64,000 bases of DNA from Areca catechu (taxonomy: Eukaryota; Streptophyta; Magnoliopsida; Arecales; Arecaceae): contig CM038040.1 in NCBI GenBank assembly GCA_021397845.1, positions 22,176,315 through 22,240,314 of the forward strand, read 5' to 3'. The notes under the pieces are model-generated. The model worked only from the letters and a program-made list of their open reading frames with translations. It had not been told where the DNA came from and ran no database searches. How positions within the stretch are numbered: the first letter of the stretch is position 1; every line of letters begins with the position of its first letter. A program made the translations under genes and the position numbers. Shown here piece by piece: positions 52,850 through 64,000 of the stretch.

Positions 52850-53280
52850 ACGTTGCAAATGAATGGGACTCGTTCTTTCTCGCAAAAGATACAACAAGAA
52901 CCCCTCTACCTCCCCCTTGGAAATTTTGTAAGCCCGCCAACCCATGTCCACCACCACTTGGCCACCAAGCCTCGCCCACCACCTTCACAGCTATTGCAGC
53001 GTGCTGACTCCACCAAACCTTGGCCACCACCAGCGTGGGGAACCATCAAGTCATGGCTACGATTGCTTGGGCTGAGAGGGCGTATCGAGAAAGATTCTAT
53101 CTTTATAGACTTTTTTTAAGTGATCCAAATCATAATCAACAGCGTAAACCTCCGGTTTAGAGATTAGTCGTAAGTTTGAAATTATTAATTTTTTTATTAA
53201 AAATCTGTTGAGCTTGAGTTAAACGTGTCTAAGATTTTGTGATGAACAAAAAGACCCTAAAGCAACTTGGTACACATGAA
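52850..53280. repeat. Dispersed duplicate related to 56240-56560
   Basis: Matches in order with 56240-56560: ACCATCAAGTCATGGCTACG / ACCATCGAGCCACGACTACC, ATAATCAACAGCGTAAACCTCC / ATAATCAGCGGCGTGAACCTCC, and the TTCAAATTATTA, CTAA(G/A)ATTTT and AAGTTTG blocks. No coding sense on either copy. Confidence 0.65.
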
Positions 53281-53403
53281 GTTTGACCAATTACTAGCTC
53301 TAGCTGAGGCAGCTGGGATCGTTCAAATGCCATCGATCACATTGATCTTGGAGATCCTGGGTCACCGGGACTCCCGTTCAAACCCATCAAATATTTATTA
53401 CTT

Positions 53404-54405
53404 CGTTACAAGAAAAAAAAAAATATTAGTAATGATTTATTGCCATCGCTAATAATTAAATTGTTATTGATAATACCAGATTAGTGATGGTTAGCCATCG
53501 CTAATTATTCATTGAAGTTAATCCTATGATTAAAATATTTTAATACCAATTTCGATAATAATTAATGTTTTTACTGTCGGATTAAACGACAAGAAAAGAT
53601 GTAGATAATTTTTTCAGTTTTAAAATTAAAATTTAAAATATAAAAAATAAATTCACAATAACTTACTCTCGCTTATGCTGTCGGTACTAATTTATTTTTT
53701 TAAAAAAACTAGAAATAGATTTGCTAAAATATATTTTAATTTTAATAAAACAGCAATTATATTTCTTAAACCCTGTTATTAGTAAACTAAAAATTAAATA
53801 CAACAATCATAAATTTAAAATTAATTATATTATATTAAAATATAGATTATATAATTTTATGAATTTATACTATTTTATAAGTAAAAAAATAAATACATAA
53901 TATTAAAAAAAATATGTAAGATCTTTCTTATCATCATCCTCTTCCTGTTCCTCTACATCCTCGACACAAAATATTATTAATAAGTTATGATATAGAAGTG
54001 TATATCTTGATATGGAGGAAAATATTTCGATATACTTCTCTGATTTTTTAATATATTATTTCTGAAGGAATTTCATATGATTCCAGCATTGCATGCATAG
54101 GTTTTCAAATTTTTAACTAATTAAAATTAAATTGCAATGGTAATAAAAATCTAATCTAAGCATGCATGGTAGGATCTATTCATAAATATGTAATATAAAT
54201 CTAAAAATAAAAATATTCAAATAAATCGAATCTACTTACCTGTTGCGCAGCTTCGTCTTTAACGGATCGGATATGTTGGATGTCCTAGGTTTCATCGAGC
54301 TGTGCAAGCAACCGGTCTAATTTATTAGCTATTATTATTGTCGATCGGTAAAAAGTATTATTAGTGATGAGAAATTTGTTATCGCTAATATTTTTTTTTG
54401 TAGTG
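53404..54405. mobile_element. CACTA (En/Spm) MITE with TSD CTT
   Basis: Left end CGTTACAAGAAAAA (degenerate CACTACAAGAAAA), inverted right end CACTACAAAAAAAAATATTAG. Both arms continue with TATTAG(T/C)(A/G)ATGA and ATCGCTAAT. CTT lies at 53401-53403 and 54406-54408, the 3-bp duplication expected for CACTA elements. 1.0 kb, no transposase. Confidence 0.85.
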
Positions 54406-54419
54406 CTTGGAACTCTCCA

Positions 54420-54655
54420 CTCGAGCTATCTAAAGGTCAACTTTGATAATAGTATGAGCGACAATAGAAGAGGTGCAGGATTTGTTATTTGTGGGCTAAT
54501 CTCGAGATTAGTGACTCCCAATGAAAGACATCTAATTGAGACCAGAGCATTAGGGATATAATTGCAAGCTATTTGAGCGGGCATTGTCTATGCAAGATTG
54601 GGAGAAACTCTCTTGTCATTGAAGGTAACTCTATTATAGTAATAGATTGGATTCA
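54420..54655 (+). pseudogene. RNase H-like fragment of a non-LTR retrotransposon
   Basis: The frame LKVNFDNSMSDNRRGAGFVI, then RHLIETRALGI and, after stops, AGIVYARLGETLLSLK resembles the KVNFDGS....GGAG.VIR and E..A...G...A segments of plant RNase H domains tied to LINEs. It is broken by stops and ends at a GC-rich junction near 54658. Confidence 0.5.
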
Positions 54656-56184
54656 GGCAGGGGCGGACCACCGGGGGGGCAAGGAGGGGCCTTGGCCCCA
54701 CTAATTTTTTTAATAAATAAATGAATAATCTTGTTTGTTTAAAATAAGTTAATATAGAATAGGTATTTTGTCCCCCCTTCATTCCTCAAAAATAATTCTT
54801 AAAAAATAAGTAAAAAGATTTCAAAAATAAAATCGAAATAGAGTAAAAATCAATGAAAATAACTCTCCCTGCACTAAAAAAAATTCCAAAAAATCTTGTT
54901 AAAAAAAAGGGTGAACTTGAGAGGCGCAGCTGATCGCCATCTCCTTCTTCTCCAAAATTCTGAAGTCCAAACCAGATTATGCTGGCTGCCGCCGCCCCCG
55001 ACATGGCACACGCTGACCCCACCCATCACGATGCCAGCCTACCTGCCACAGGTCTCCTTCGTCGACGGCCACCGCAGCAGCCATCAATCTCCTCCTCCAA
55101 AATCTCGAAGCCCAAGCAAATCCCACCTGTCACGGTGCCACCCCACCCGCTGTCTCCTTCATCGATGATTGACCCCAGTCGCCTCTTTCAACTCCAAAGT
55201 CCCGAAGCCCAAATGCCCCAAATCCCATCCGGGCTATCCGTCGTCTCCTCTCTTCGACGGTGACTCTTCTTCGGTTTCTCCTGTGGTTCAATGCGGTGAC
55301 GCCAGAGCCGACACACCACCATAACAACAGCGTCTTGGCCTTCTTCTGAAGTTTTTACTCATTGGTAACAACGGTAAGCCACTTAATCTAATAATTTTGG
55401 TACATCCATTCTTTATCATATTAAGAATGGATTTTTTCAAAAGAGAAGTTCCACGTAATAGTTTTTTTTTTTTTTTAAAGTCGAAATGCTAAACAATGTG
55501 AAAAGATATAGAGTATGCGAAGGTTATGACATGATAAAGTAAATATAATTAATATTTCAGGTGGTTTGAGTTGATTAGATGATATTTAGGAATAACCTGG
55601 CAAGAGAATACTGTTTAAGATAGGTTAATATTTTTTCGATCACTTCTAAAAAAATTGGTGCGTTCCGCCATTGGATTCATGAATATACTTGGACAGGTGC
55701 TATGCATCTACTTTGTTTAAATATGTCCAAGTTATTGAAAAAGACATATTATTGATCTTCAGGTATATTAATTGAAAGGTAAATAGCGGTGGGTCGGATT
55801 TCCCAGCATTCTAGAGAGGTATTTTTGACTTAGGCCGAAACCATTTCTGGTCTCTTAATGGCTTATTATTTCCTGATCTTTCAGGTTGTCTATATTCAAG
55901 ACTTGTACGGCACTTCGATGTGAAGTTTAGACCATCCATGAATAGAAGAATGATGTCATATCATCCGGTGAAATTTAAAACCCAGCCAAAATTGGATTGA
56001 AAATGACCAATCAGGATTAACTATCAGCCATATTTTTTAATCAAACAAGAAATTTTAGAATTTTGAATTATTAAATAATATAATAATATTTTATTATACG
56101 GTGCAAATTTTATGTGATAATTTTAACCAATAATTTTTCGATCCCAGCCATCATCCTCGCAGCAAATATAGCATGCTGATTCAT

Positions 56185-56187
<3 letters not shown>
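54656..56187. other. Unassigned intergenic DNA
   Basis: Contains a short GC-rich block (54658-54705, GGGCGGACCACC) and a Pro/His-coding-looking block (54900-55330) without a known domain; the rest is AT-rich. Confidence 0.45.

Positions 56188-56229
<42 letters not shown>
56188..56229. repeat. (TA)n microsatellite
   Basis: About 42 bp of TA, flanked on both sides by TAGCATGCTG. The apparent poly-(Ile-Tyr) ORFs are artefacts. Confidence 0.95.
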
Positions 56230-56230
<1 letters not shown>

Positions 56231-56239
56231 CATGCTGGC

Positions 56240-56560
56240 TCATATTTGCCGCCAATAATGGGAAAACAAACCTCAACCACCACCTGTGGGACCATCGAGC
56301 CACGACTACCGTCACCTGGCCGAAAGAGCTTATTGAAAATATTTCTATCCTTGTATATTTTTTTACGCAAACAATAATCAGCGGCGTGAACCTCCAGTCC
56401 GGAGGCCAGCCATGTTTCAAATTATTATTTAAAAAAAAAAAAAATGTGTGGAGCATGTGCTAAACATGCCTAAAATCTTTTGACAAGCGGAATAACATAA
56501 AAGCTTGTCTAACGCGAAGTTTGCAATCGCATACCGGAATCTAAACTCTTACATATATAT
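56240..56560. repeat. Dispersed duplicate related to 52850-53280
   Basis: See the partner entry; the same blocks occur in the same order and orientation, with a poly(A) run in place of AT-rich filler. Confidence 0.65.
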
Positions 56561-56899
56561 ATTTTTAATCCAGACAGGGATGGCAATCAGATATAAATAG
56601 ATAAGATCAAATATAGATTTATTTAAAAAGCTTTAATCCAAATTTGATCCATTTATTAAATATACCAGATTTTAAAATCCGAATTTAACTTGTTTAATAA
56701 ACTAGTTATCCAACCAATCTATTTATGATACATTTATAAATCAGGTTCAAAAATAATTATCGAATTCATTTTTAAATTGATTAAAAAAATAAAAAATAAA
56801 AATCTCTTGAAGGCTTGACTAGACCCTCTTCTCCGCTACCATTGTACCGCCCGTTACCATAAGAGCCATGGAGAAGAATAAAAAGATGGTAGACGAACA

Positions 56900-57504
56900 C
56901 TTAATCACCTAGCCATTAACCATTAAAATTCTGTTTTATTTTTCGGTTTTGCTTAATTAAACCCTTAACATTAACTTGCATTCAATCCCACATTTAGCTG
57001 TTTTAACATCTCTTAATTCGACTTTTAAGCCTCCAGCCATTGGGCCAGCCCAAACGGCTAGATCTTTTGGCCTATAAAAGGGTTTGGGTGAGGGAGAGAA
57101 AGCAAGCAACGACCTAGTCTTTCCATGTCTCTCCACTCTCTAAATTCCTCTCCTTCATCTCTAATCTCCTCATTCTACTCAATATTTTTCGATTTTTTCA
57201 TGCAACTTCTCTTTCCTTTTTGTACTGTTGGGCAAAGCTCTGTCATCCTCTCCATGGTCATGCCTGCAAGAGAGGTATCCGGTTGTATCCTGGGATAAAG
57301 TTCTTGAGACCGAACCTGCACGAAGGTCAGGAATTATCTTAGGACAGTGTACTGCATGCCTCCGATCAGGTTTTCTATTTTTTCTTCTTTCTTTGTAAGA
57401 TTTGTAAACTAATATTACATTTTATTATTACTATTGTTAGATCGTTTCTTTTATGATCGGATTCCTAAGGGGAAAAAGGTTTTGCAATAAACCTATCCCT
57501 AACA
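56900..57504 (+). repeat. Copia 5' LTR (truncated)
   Basis: Matches 62651-63259 from TTAATCACCTAGCC to the end CCTATCCCTAACA. It includes the TTTAAGCCTCCA, CTATAAAAGGGTTT (TATA box, about 57073) and GGTATCCGGTTGTATC blocks. Confidence 0.85.
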
Positions 57505-57839
57505 ATCTAAGGTGAGATCCAAATCCGGTTATGATTCAAACACTAACAGTAATAATAATAACTATGACGTCATAGATTAACATAAGATTTCTGCACTTGG
57601 TTTATATGCTGTTATCTCTTAAGAATATTTATTCTTGCATATCAGTGCATTTAAATTTGATATTTTATTTAATTCTTAGCTTGATTAAACTTTTAAATCT
57701 CTATACATATATTGAAAATATACAAAAAAAAATCTCTAAAAGAATCCTATATTATGTGCAGCTCTTATCTCTCCTAAGTTTCTCCTTAGGCCTTCTTGAA
57801 TCATCTTCCCATGGGTTTCGAGAACTCTTCAAGCCTCAA

Positions 57840-58790
57840 ACCTGATCGATTCAATGAAAAAAGATTTCCTAGATGGCAAGAATAATTAGAAGCCTGGCTA
57901 ATATCTCTAGGTCTAATGTCTGCCCTAGGAAAAATCCTTCCCTTCAAACCTAAGTCCCCAAATTCAGAATCAACCTCTAAATCTCCTGAAAAAATCGAAT
58001 ATCATTGTAGTTTAGAATCCCAAGCTGCATTTCAGATGAACTATATAAAATCTATAAAAAGTGTCAAACCTTTAAAGAACTTTGGCAAGTCCTAGAAGAA
58101 ACCTATACCAGAGATTATGAGGGGGCTATGAGGTTTACTATCTTAGACTTCCATAACATTAGAATGGTAGATAACCTATCAATGACCAGATCCATCAGTT
58201 CCAAAACTTAGTTTAAGAGATTCATAGGGGAGGATCTACCCTTGATGAAACCTATCAAGTATCAAGCTTCATAGACAAACTTCCTCCTTCTTGGATCCAA
58301 TTCGCTCGAGATCTTAGGAGAACTCAGTCCTCTCTAACTCTCAGGTCTATTCTTCAACCCATTAGGATAGAAGACCAGTTTAGACTTAGAGAGACTCAAG
58401 AAAATCATCTTAAAGCCAAGATCAATCTTGCTGAAACTCAAAATCAAGGTCCAAATCCTAAGGGTCAAAACTTTAGAGGTTATAATCCCAATTTTAAACA
58501 TAAAGGGCAAAATTATAAAGGAAAAAGTAAACCCTTGTATCAAAACCAAAAACATAGACGAAACAACCAATTCGAAAGATCTAAGGAACAAGGTAATGAG
58601 AGATTCTGTTTTATCTGCGGTAAAGACAACCACTCTCAGTGCTTCTATAGAAAGAAGCAGAAGGTTGCCTACAAGAAAAAAAATGGTATGAAGAACCAGC
58701 ACCAACCTAAACCTCATGTCAACATGATCGAAGGGGAACCATTTTCCTTTAGGTCAGTTTCCTTTATCCCTTCAGTAAAGTTAACCTATT
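57840..58790 (+). pseudogene. Copia gag with altered zinc knuckle
   Basis: Frames read FKPDRFNEKRFPRWQE-like N-terminus, LDETYQVSSFIDKLPPSW, then LKAKINLAETQNQGPNPKG. The zinc knuckle reads CFICGKDNHSQCFYRKKQK: CX2CX4H is kept but the last spacing is two instead of four residues. Confidence 0.75.
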
Positions 58791-58797
58791 TAAATTC

Positions 58798-58860
58798 TGA
58801 ATGGTGGTTAGATACCGATGCCAACATCCATATTTGTACTGATAGATTATGATTTTTCTC
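58798..58860 (+). pseudogene. Copia protease active-site region, mutated
   Basis: Reads EWWLDTDANIHICTD where copia proteases have W.+D(S/T)GA..H. The Gly of the active-site triad is replaced by Asp. Confidence 0.75.
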
Positions 58861-59219
58861 ATATCAAGGATCAAGTGGAAGAAGTGTGATCATGGATGAT
58901 GGAACAGCTGTTGAAGTTCAAGGATCAAGATCTATCAATTTGAAGTTTACCTCTTGAAAATCCCTGATTTTTCATGATATATAGCATGTTCCAGCTATAA
59001 GAAGAAACTTATTGAGTAGTTCTTTGCTTGTCCAGATAGGATTTAAAGTTGTTTTAGAGTCCAATAAAGTTGTAATTTCTCGAGGAGATAACTTCATTAG
59101 CAAAAATCTTGCATCTAAGGGACTTTTTAAGCTGAATGTAATTGCCCTTATTGATATTAATAAGAATTCTGTTACCTCTTCCAAATCTATTGTGTTAAAT
59201 TCTGAATCTTGTGAAACTT

Positions 59220-60010
59220 GACATGGAAGATTGGGTCATATTAATCTTCGATCAATCAAAAGGATGTCTGATCTTAAGTTAATTCCTAAAATGAATATTA
59301 ATCACAATTCCAATAAATATGAAGTGTATATTCAATCAAAACAACCTAGGAAATCTTTCGAGCCTATAGATTTCAAAGACTCAAATCTTAGAACTCATCC
59401 ATAGTGATGTATGTGATTCTAATAGAATTCCAACTCGTGAAGGTAGTCGCTACTTTATAACTTTTATAGATGACTTCTCTAAGTTTTGCTACACCTACCT
59501 TCTAAAAACTAAGGATGAAGTACTTAACAAATTTAAGGTTTATAAGGCAGAAGCTAAAAATCAGTTGAAAAAAAGGATTAAAATACTTAGGTCTGATCGG
59601 GGAGGAGAGTACACTTCAAATGAAATGAGCATATTATGTGAAGGAAATGAAATAATTCATGAAGTTACATCTCCCTATTCACCACAATCTAATGATGTGG
59701 CTGAACGAAAAAACTGAACTTTACTATATATGATAAACACTATGATTATTAGTTCAGGTATTCCAGAAAATCTCTGGGGAGAGGCCCTTCTATATGCTAA
59801 CTATATTCTTAATAGAATACCTGTCAAAGATAAAGATGAAACACCTTATGAACTTTGGAAAGATTACCCACCTAGGCTCAGTTATTTTCAAGTTTGGGAA
59901 TGCCTAGCCAAAGTCGAAATTCCTAATTCTAGAAGATCCAAAATTAGGCCTAAGACTGTGGATGCTGTCTTTGTTGCCTACTCTCTTGATAGCAATATGT
60001 ATAGATCCTA
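59220..60010 (+). pseudogene. Copia integrase
   Basis: Reads HGRLGHINLRSIKRMSDLKL, LIHSDVCDSNRIPTREGSRY, FITFIDDFSKFCYTYLLK, LRSDRGGEYTSNEMSILC, SPYSPQSNDVAERKN and NTMIISSGIPENLWGEALLY: the core with its catalytic D, D and E positions. Frame changes and a stop after AERKN inactivate it. Confidence 0.85.
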
Positions 60011-60289
60011 GTTGTTAACTCTAAAATATCTTCAATACTAAATAATATAATTATTGAATCTAAAGATGCAATATTCTTTGAAAATATATTTCCTTTTAGA
60101 AATAGAATTTCTAGTCCGATTACTAATCTTCCATCCTTATCCGATTTACTATAATCTTCTTCTTCGTTAGCAGATCCAATCCCTGAATTTGAACCTAAAA
60201 GAAGCAAAAGAATTAGATCTGAAAAGAACTTTGGTGAAGATTTCTTTACCTACCTAATTGAGGATACTCCATCCTTTTATTAAGAAACC

Positions 60290-61230
60290 ATGGTCTTTCC
60301 TGATGCACCTTTCTAGAAAGAAGCAATCAATAGTGAAATTGAATCCATTATTGAAAATAATACTTGGATTCTTACTGATCCACCTCCTAGAAACAAATCA
60401 TTAGATTGTAAGTGGATATTCAAAAGGAAAATAAAATCTGATGGAACTATAGAAAAATATAAGCTAGGCTTATTGTCCAAGATTTTGGTCAAAAGGCTGG
60501 TATTGATTTTTTCGATATCACTCACCTGTAGCTCATATCACTACTATCCGAGTCCTTCTAGCTTTACCTTCCATCCACAAACTCTTTATCACCAAATGGA
60601 TGTTAAGACTACTTTCTTACATGGAGATATAGAAGAGGAGGTCTATATGTATCAACTAGAAAATTTTTTCTATGGATTCCAAATCAATGGCATGAAATGT
60701 TTGACCAAGCAATCTTATCCTATGGATTCCAAATCAATGAATCAGATAATTATCTCTATCAAAAATAAGTTGATGATCAATTTGTTCTTCTCTATCTCTA
60801 TGTTAATGATATTCTAATTTTTACACTAGATATGAACTTAGTTAATGATATTAAGAATTTTCTATCCCATCATTTTGACATGAAGGACTTAGACAATGCT
60901 CATCTAATTCTTGAAATGAACATCATTCGAACATCTGACTCAATCTGCTTATCTCAATCTTACTACACTCAAAAATTTCTTGATAAATTTGGATATTCTG
61001 ATCATTCACCTGTATCTACTCCCTACGATCCCTCCATCAATCTCATTAAAAATATCAAAAAATCCATAAATCAAGAGAAATATCCTCAGATCATTGGTTT
61101 CTTAATGTACTTATCTAACCGAACCAGACCAGATATTGTCTATACCATTTTCAGACTCAATAGATACACTACTAATCCTAGTACCATCTATTGGAATGAA
61201 TTAGAAAGAATATTTAGGCATTTTAAAGGA
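60290..61230 (+). pseudogene. Copia reverse transcriptase, YVDD changed to YVND
   Basis: Reads LDCKWIFKRKIKSDGTIEKY, YQMDVKTTFLHGDIEEEVYM, LYVNDILIFTLDMNLVND, HHFDMKDLDNAHLILEMNI and YLSNRTRPDIVYTIFRLNRY. The catalytic YVDD is YVND, and several frameshifts are present. Confidence 0.9.
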
Positions 61231-61700
61231 ACTACTAATTTCTCTCTTCGCTATACAGGTTATCCAATTGTCCTTGAGGGTTATTGTGACTCAAATTGGA
61301 TCTCTGATACTTTAGACGACAAATTTACTTTTGGTTATGTTTTTCTTTTGAAAGGTAGTGCCATATCTTCGCAATCTTCTAAACAAACTATTTTAGCTAG
61401 GAGCACTATGAAAGCCGAACTAGTTGCTCTTGACTCTGTATGTTTTGAAGCTAAATGGTTGAAAGAGCTTCTCACTGAAATCTCTATCTCTTTTCCTATT
61501 CCTCCAATATCTATTCATTGACTTTAGAGCTGCTATAGATTTTTATAAAAAGAAATTAATAAATATTAAAATGAGTAGACATATCAAACTAAGATAGAAG
61601 TCTGTAAAAAGAAAAGAAAAACTTCAAATTATTTCAATAAATCATATTGCTACAAATCTTAATCTTGCTGATTGCCTTACAAAGGACTTTAGCCTATAAA
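61231..61700 (+). pseudogene. Copia RNase H domain
   Basis: Reads YTGYPIVLEGYCDSNWISDT, GSAISSQSSKQTILARSTM, KAELVALDSVCFEAKWLKEL and, after a frame change, ATNLNLADCLTKDFS. These are the family motifs of the copia C-terminus. Confidence 0.9.
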
Positions 61701-62282
61701 GGACCTTCCAGCAATGGGAACCTAACCTTTGTGACGGAGATCCCTTGAAGGAGATTCAATGTGAAAATAACAAGCTGATTGGTCGGTCAAGGAGCACATG
61801 TGATTTACTTGATATAAGAGTTTTAGACTCTATCACATCCCTAAGATGATTAGTGCTCCTATATAGTGGTAAGGAAGAGTTATCTCTGAATGAGACCCAA
61901 GAGATATTCCTCGAGATGTGACACTACACACATCCTTGGAGGGGCTCACCTATATGAGAGTATCCATATACGGCCATGGCTAGAGATATAGGCAATCTTT
62001 AGAAACTCTCATGAAAAACTGAGATACTTGCACATGGCCATTAATGTGCAAACCCGCGACATGAGCTTCTATATTGTGTATACTATAGTAAGAATTTGAG
62101 TTAAAAGAGCATAGTTCAAGACTTAATTCACTCCGCTTCCTTCAAATTAATACTATAAATACTAAGTGAAGCTAAGTCATGAAAGACACTTCACCCATTG
62201 CACAGAATATATCCCTAGCATAATTTTTTCTTTTGTACTATTTATTTATTTTATTTTATGAATTTTGAGTTTTGAGAGGGAT
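61701..62282 (+). other. 3' untranslated part of the copia element
   Basis: Non-coding stretch between RNase H and the 3' LTR, ending in the purine-rich tract TTTTGAGAGGGAT. Confidence 0.6.
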
Positions 62283-63259
62283 TGTTAAAGGTTTGGAGGG
62301 AAACTCAAAATTCCCTCCAAATCCTTCTCTCAACACCTTATCTATATAAGTTTAGTCTCACATAGAAAATGAGGAAAAAACTCAAGGAAGCTTATTTTGC
62401 TTCTCCACCTCTTAGGCCTTGTGTTGTTTTTGGCCTCCATCCATGTGCGCGCGTGGCCCGGCTCGACTCGGCTCACACGCACACGATCGCGCCGCGCCGG
62501 TGGCATGGTATATTTATTTTACTATTTTATTTCAATGTTAATTATTCGATTAACCTTGATTAATCCCTTAATCACCTAGACGTTAACCTAATAAAACCTC
62601 CTACTTGTTAACCCTTAATCACCCAGTTGTTAACCTCCTACCCGTTAGCCCTTAATCACCTAGCCGATAACCATTAAAACCTCGCTTTATTTTTCGATTT
62701 TGCTTAATTAAAATCCCTAACGTTAACCTGCATTTAACCCTGCATTTAGCCGTTTTAACATCTCTTAATTCGACCTTTAAGCCTCCAACAGCCGTTGGGC
62801 CAGCCCAAACCGCTAGATCTTTTAGCCTATAAAAGGGTTTAGGTGAGGGAGAGAAAGCAAGCAATGACTTAGTCTTCCCATTTCTCTCCACTCTCTAAAT
62901 TCCTCTCCTCCATATCTAATCTCCTCATTCTACTCAATATTTTTTGATTTTTCCATACAACTTCTCTCTCCTTTTTGTATTGCTAGACGAAGCTCTGTCA
63001 TCCTCTCCACGGTCATGCCTGTAGAAGAGGTATCCGGTTGTATCTTGGAATGGAGTTCTAGAGACCGAACTTGCACGAAGGTCGGGAATCATCTTAGGAC
63101 AGTGCACTGCACGCCTCCGATTAGGTTTTCTATTTTTTCTTCTTCCTTTGTAAGATTTGTAAACTAATATTACATTTCATTATTACTATTGTTAGATTGT
63201 TTGTTTTATGACCCCATTCCTAAGGGAAAAAAGGTTTTGCAATAAACCTATCCCTAACA
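62283..63259 (+). repeat. Copia 3' LTR, 977 bp
   Basis: TGTTAAAGGTTTGG to CTATCCCTAACA. Contains a CTATAAAAGGGTTT TATA box at about 62827 and, in its first third, three TTAATCACC(T/C)AG..GTTAACC repeats. Confidence 0.85.
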
Positions 63260-63279
63260 CCGCATAGGAGCCCCAGACC

Positions 63280-63720
63280 AGGAGCCAAGAAGGAAGCCAT
63301 GAGCTGTCGCATGGGAGGGTGATTAGCGAGGGGAAGAATGGTTCTGACAGGTTGGGTGAGGGGTTGGGAACATAGAAGCAATGTCACCGCATGCAGGCCA
63401 TGGAGGGGGATGATTGGCGAGGAGAGGGAGGGCTCCGATGGGTTAGGTGAGGGGCTGGAGATAGAGGAGCAATGTTGTCATGAGAAGGCCATGAAGAGTG
63501 AGGGGGTGACGGGCGAGGGGTGGAAGCGCTTGGAGGAACTTGGGATGGAGGGACGAGGCATGCATGGAGGAGGGGAGCTCGTGGAGAAGCTTGGCATGGA
63601 GGGAAGGGGGATGCACATGGGAGGGGAGTGCATGGAGGAGCCCAGGATGGAGGGAAGGGGATTGAAGGGCGGGCTTGAGCAATGCCCTACGGTGAGTCTT
63701 GAAAGAAAAGAAAAAGGATA
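63280..63720. repeat. Purine-rich tandem repeats
   Basis: A unit of about 100 bp (GGGTGAGGGG(T/C)TGGGA.. through GAGCAATG) is repeated at 63340 and 63440; then a unit of about 51 bp with CATGGAGGAGGGGAGC and GGGATGGAGGGA recurs three or four times. ORFs on both strands follow the repeat and are not supported as genes. Confidence 0.7.
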
Positions 63721-64000
63721 GGAAAATTAAAAGATTGGAAAAATTATTGAGCCAAATAAAAGGCAAACTGTTTGCCCGGCCACCTATGGCTCTACATGAG
63801 GTTTGAAGGGGATGGCAGGATTTACATTCCAAACCAATAGATCTATGATAAAAAAAATAATTTTAAAATTTTAAATGATAATAACTTATTTTTTAAGAAA
63901 ATAATAAATAGATTAAACTGGTTATATATATATATTAAAAATCTTAAATTTAAATTTAATTTATTTAATAAATATATTAAATGAATTGATTCCTTTACGA
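63721..64000. other. AT-rich end of the window, no feature seen
   Basis: Ordinary AT-rich DNA with short TATATA runs. Confidence 0.5.

Larger units (their letters stand above)
56900..63259 (+). mobile_element. Second Ty1/copia retrotransposon, plus strand, degenerate, 5' LTR truncated
   Basis: A 3' LTR (62283-63259) and a shorter matching 5' LTR (56900-57504) flank gag, protease, integrase, reverse transcriptase and RNase H in copia order. The tract TTTTGAGAGGGAT precedes the 3' LTR. The 5' LTR lacks its first 370 bp or so, so no target duplication can be checked. All domains carry stops or frameshifts, and key residues of protease and reverse transcriptase are altered. Confidence 0.9.

Overview
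This window is plant nuclear DNA: AT-rich, with spliced genes and dense nested transposable elements. Gene content and repeat style suggest a monocot; a palm is my best guess, but that is inference. Two host genes can be reconstructed exon by exon, both on the minus strand. The first (9845-22457) encodes the plastid co-chaperonin CPN20, which has two tandem GroES domains. Its first intron is inflated to about 10.9 kb by a solo LTR, MITE-like elements and a Ty3/gypsy element, and its last exon has lost two single bases, so it is probably broken or decaying. The second (24970-29632) is a five-exon gene whose phases join cleanly into a protein of about 739 residues. It fuses a GATA zinc finger (CX2CX20CX2C) to a full FAR1/MULE/SWIM protein derived from a domesticated transposase.

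Layout. 1-8901: a minus-strand gypsy element with a GGCGCC-type primer-binding site, split gag, an opposite-strand ORF and tandem repeats. It is invaded by a Sirevirus-like copia remnant, which is itself invaded by a solo LTR. 9845-22457: CPN20. 24970-29632: GATA-FAR1 gene, with a G-box/ABRE-like cluster 330-400 bp upstream of its start codon. 32008-34228: a TIR element split by a solo LTR (TSD AGAAC). 34551-35137: a short MULE-like element with a 10-bp duplication. 37757-38652: a MITE. 38821-47749: a degenerate minus-strand copia element with paired 479-bp LTRs, holding a CACTA-like insertion. 48426-50554: an element with inverted repeats of about 180 bp and no transposase, carrying a cytochrome P450 (CYP89-like) fragment and a 3-ketoacyl-CoA synthase (KCS) fragment joined head to head; this has the architecture of a Pack-MULE. 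51006-52586: a small non-coding LTR element. 53404-54405: a CACTA MITE with TSD CTT. 56900-63259: a second degenerate copia element on the plus strand.

The most notable points are the gene-capturing element at 48.4-50.6 kb, the GATA-FAR1 fusion, the history of the CPN20 locus (exon duplication, LTR insertion inside the duplicate, gypsy insertion, terminal frameshifts), and a family of four long LTRs that share one conserved block and internal minisatellites. No rRNA, tRNA or CRISPR was seen. Exon boundaries are read from GT/AG signals, phase and family resemblance only; no transcript data or alignment was available.
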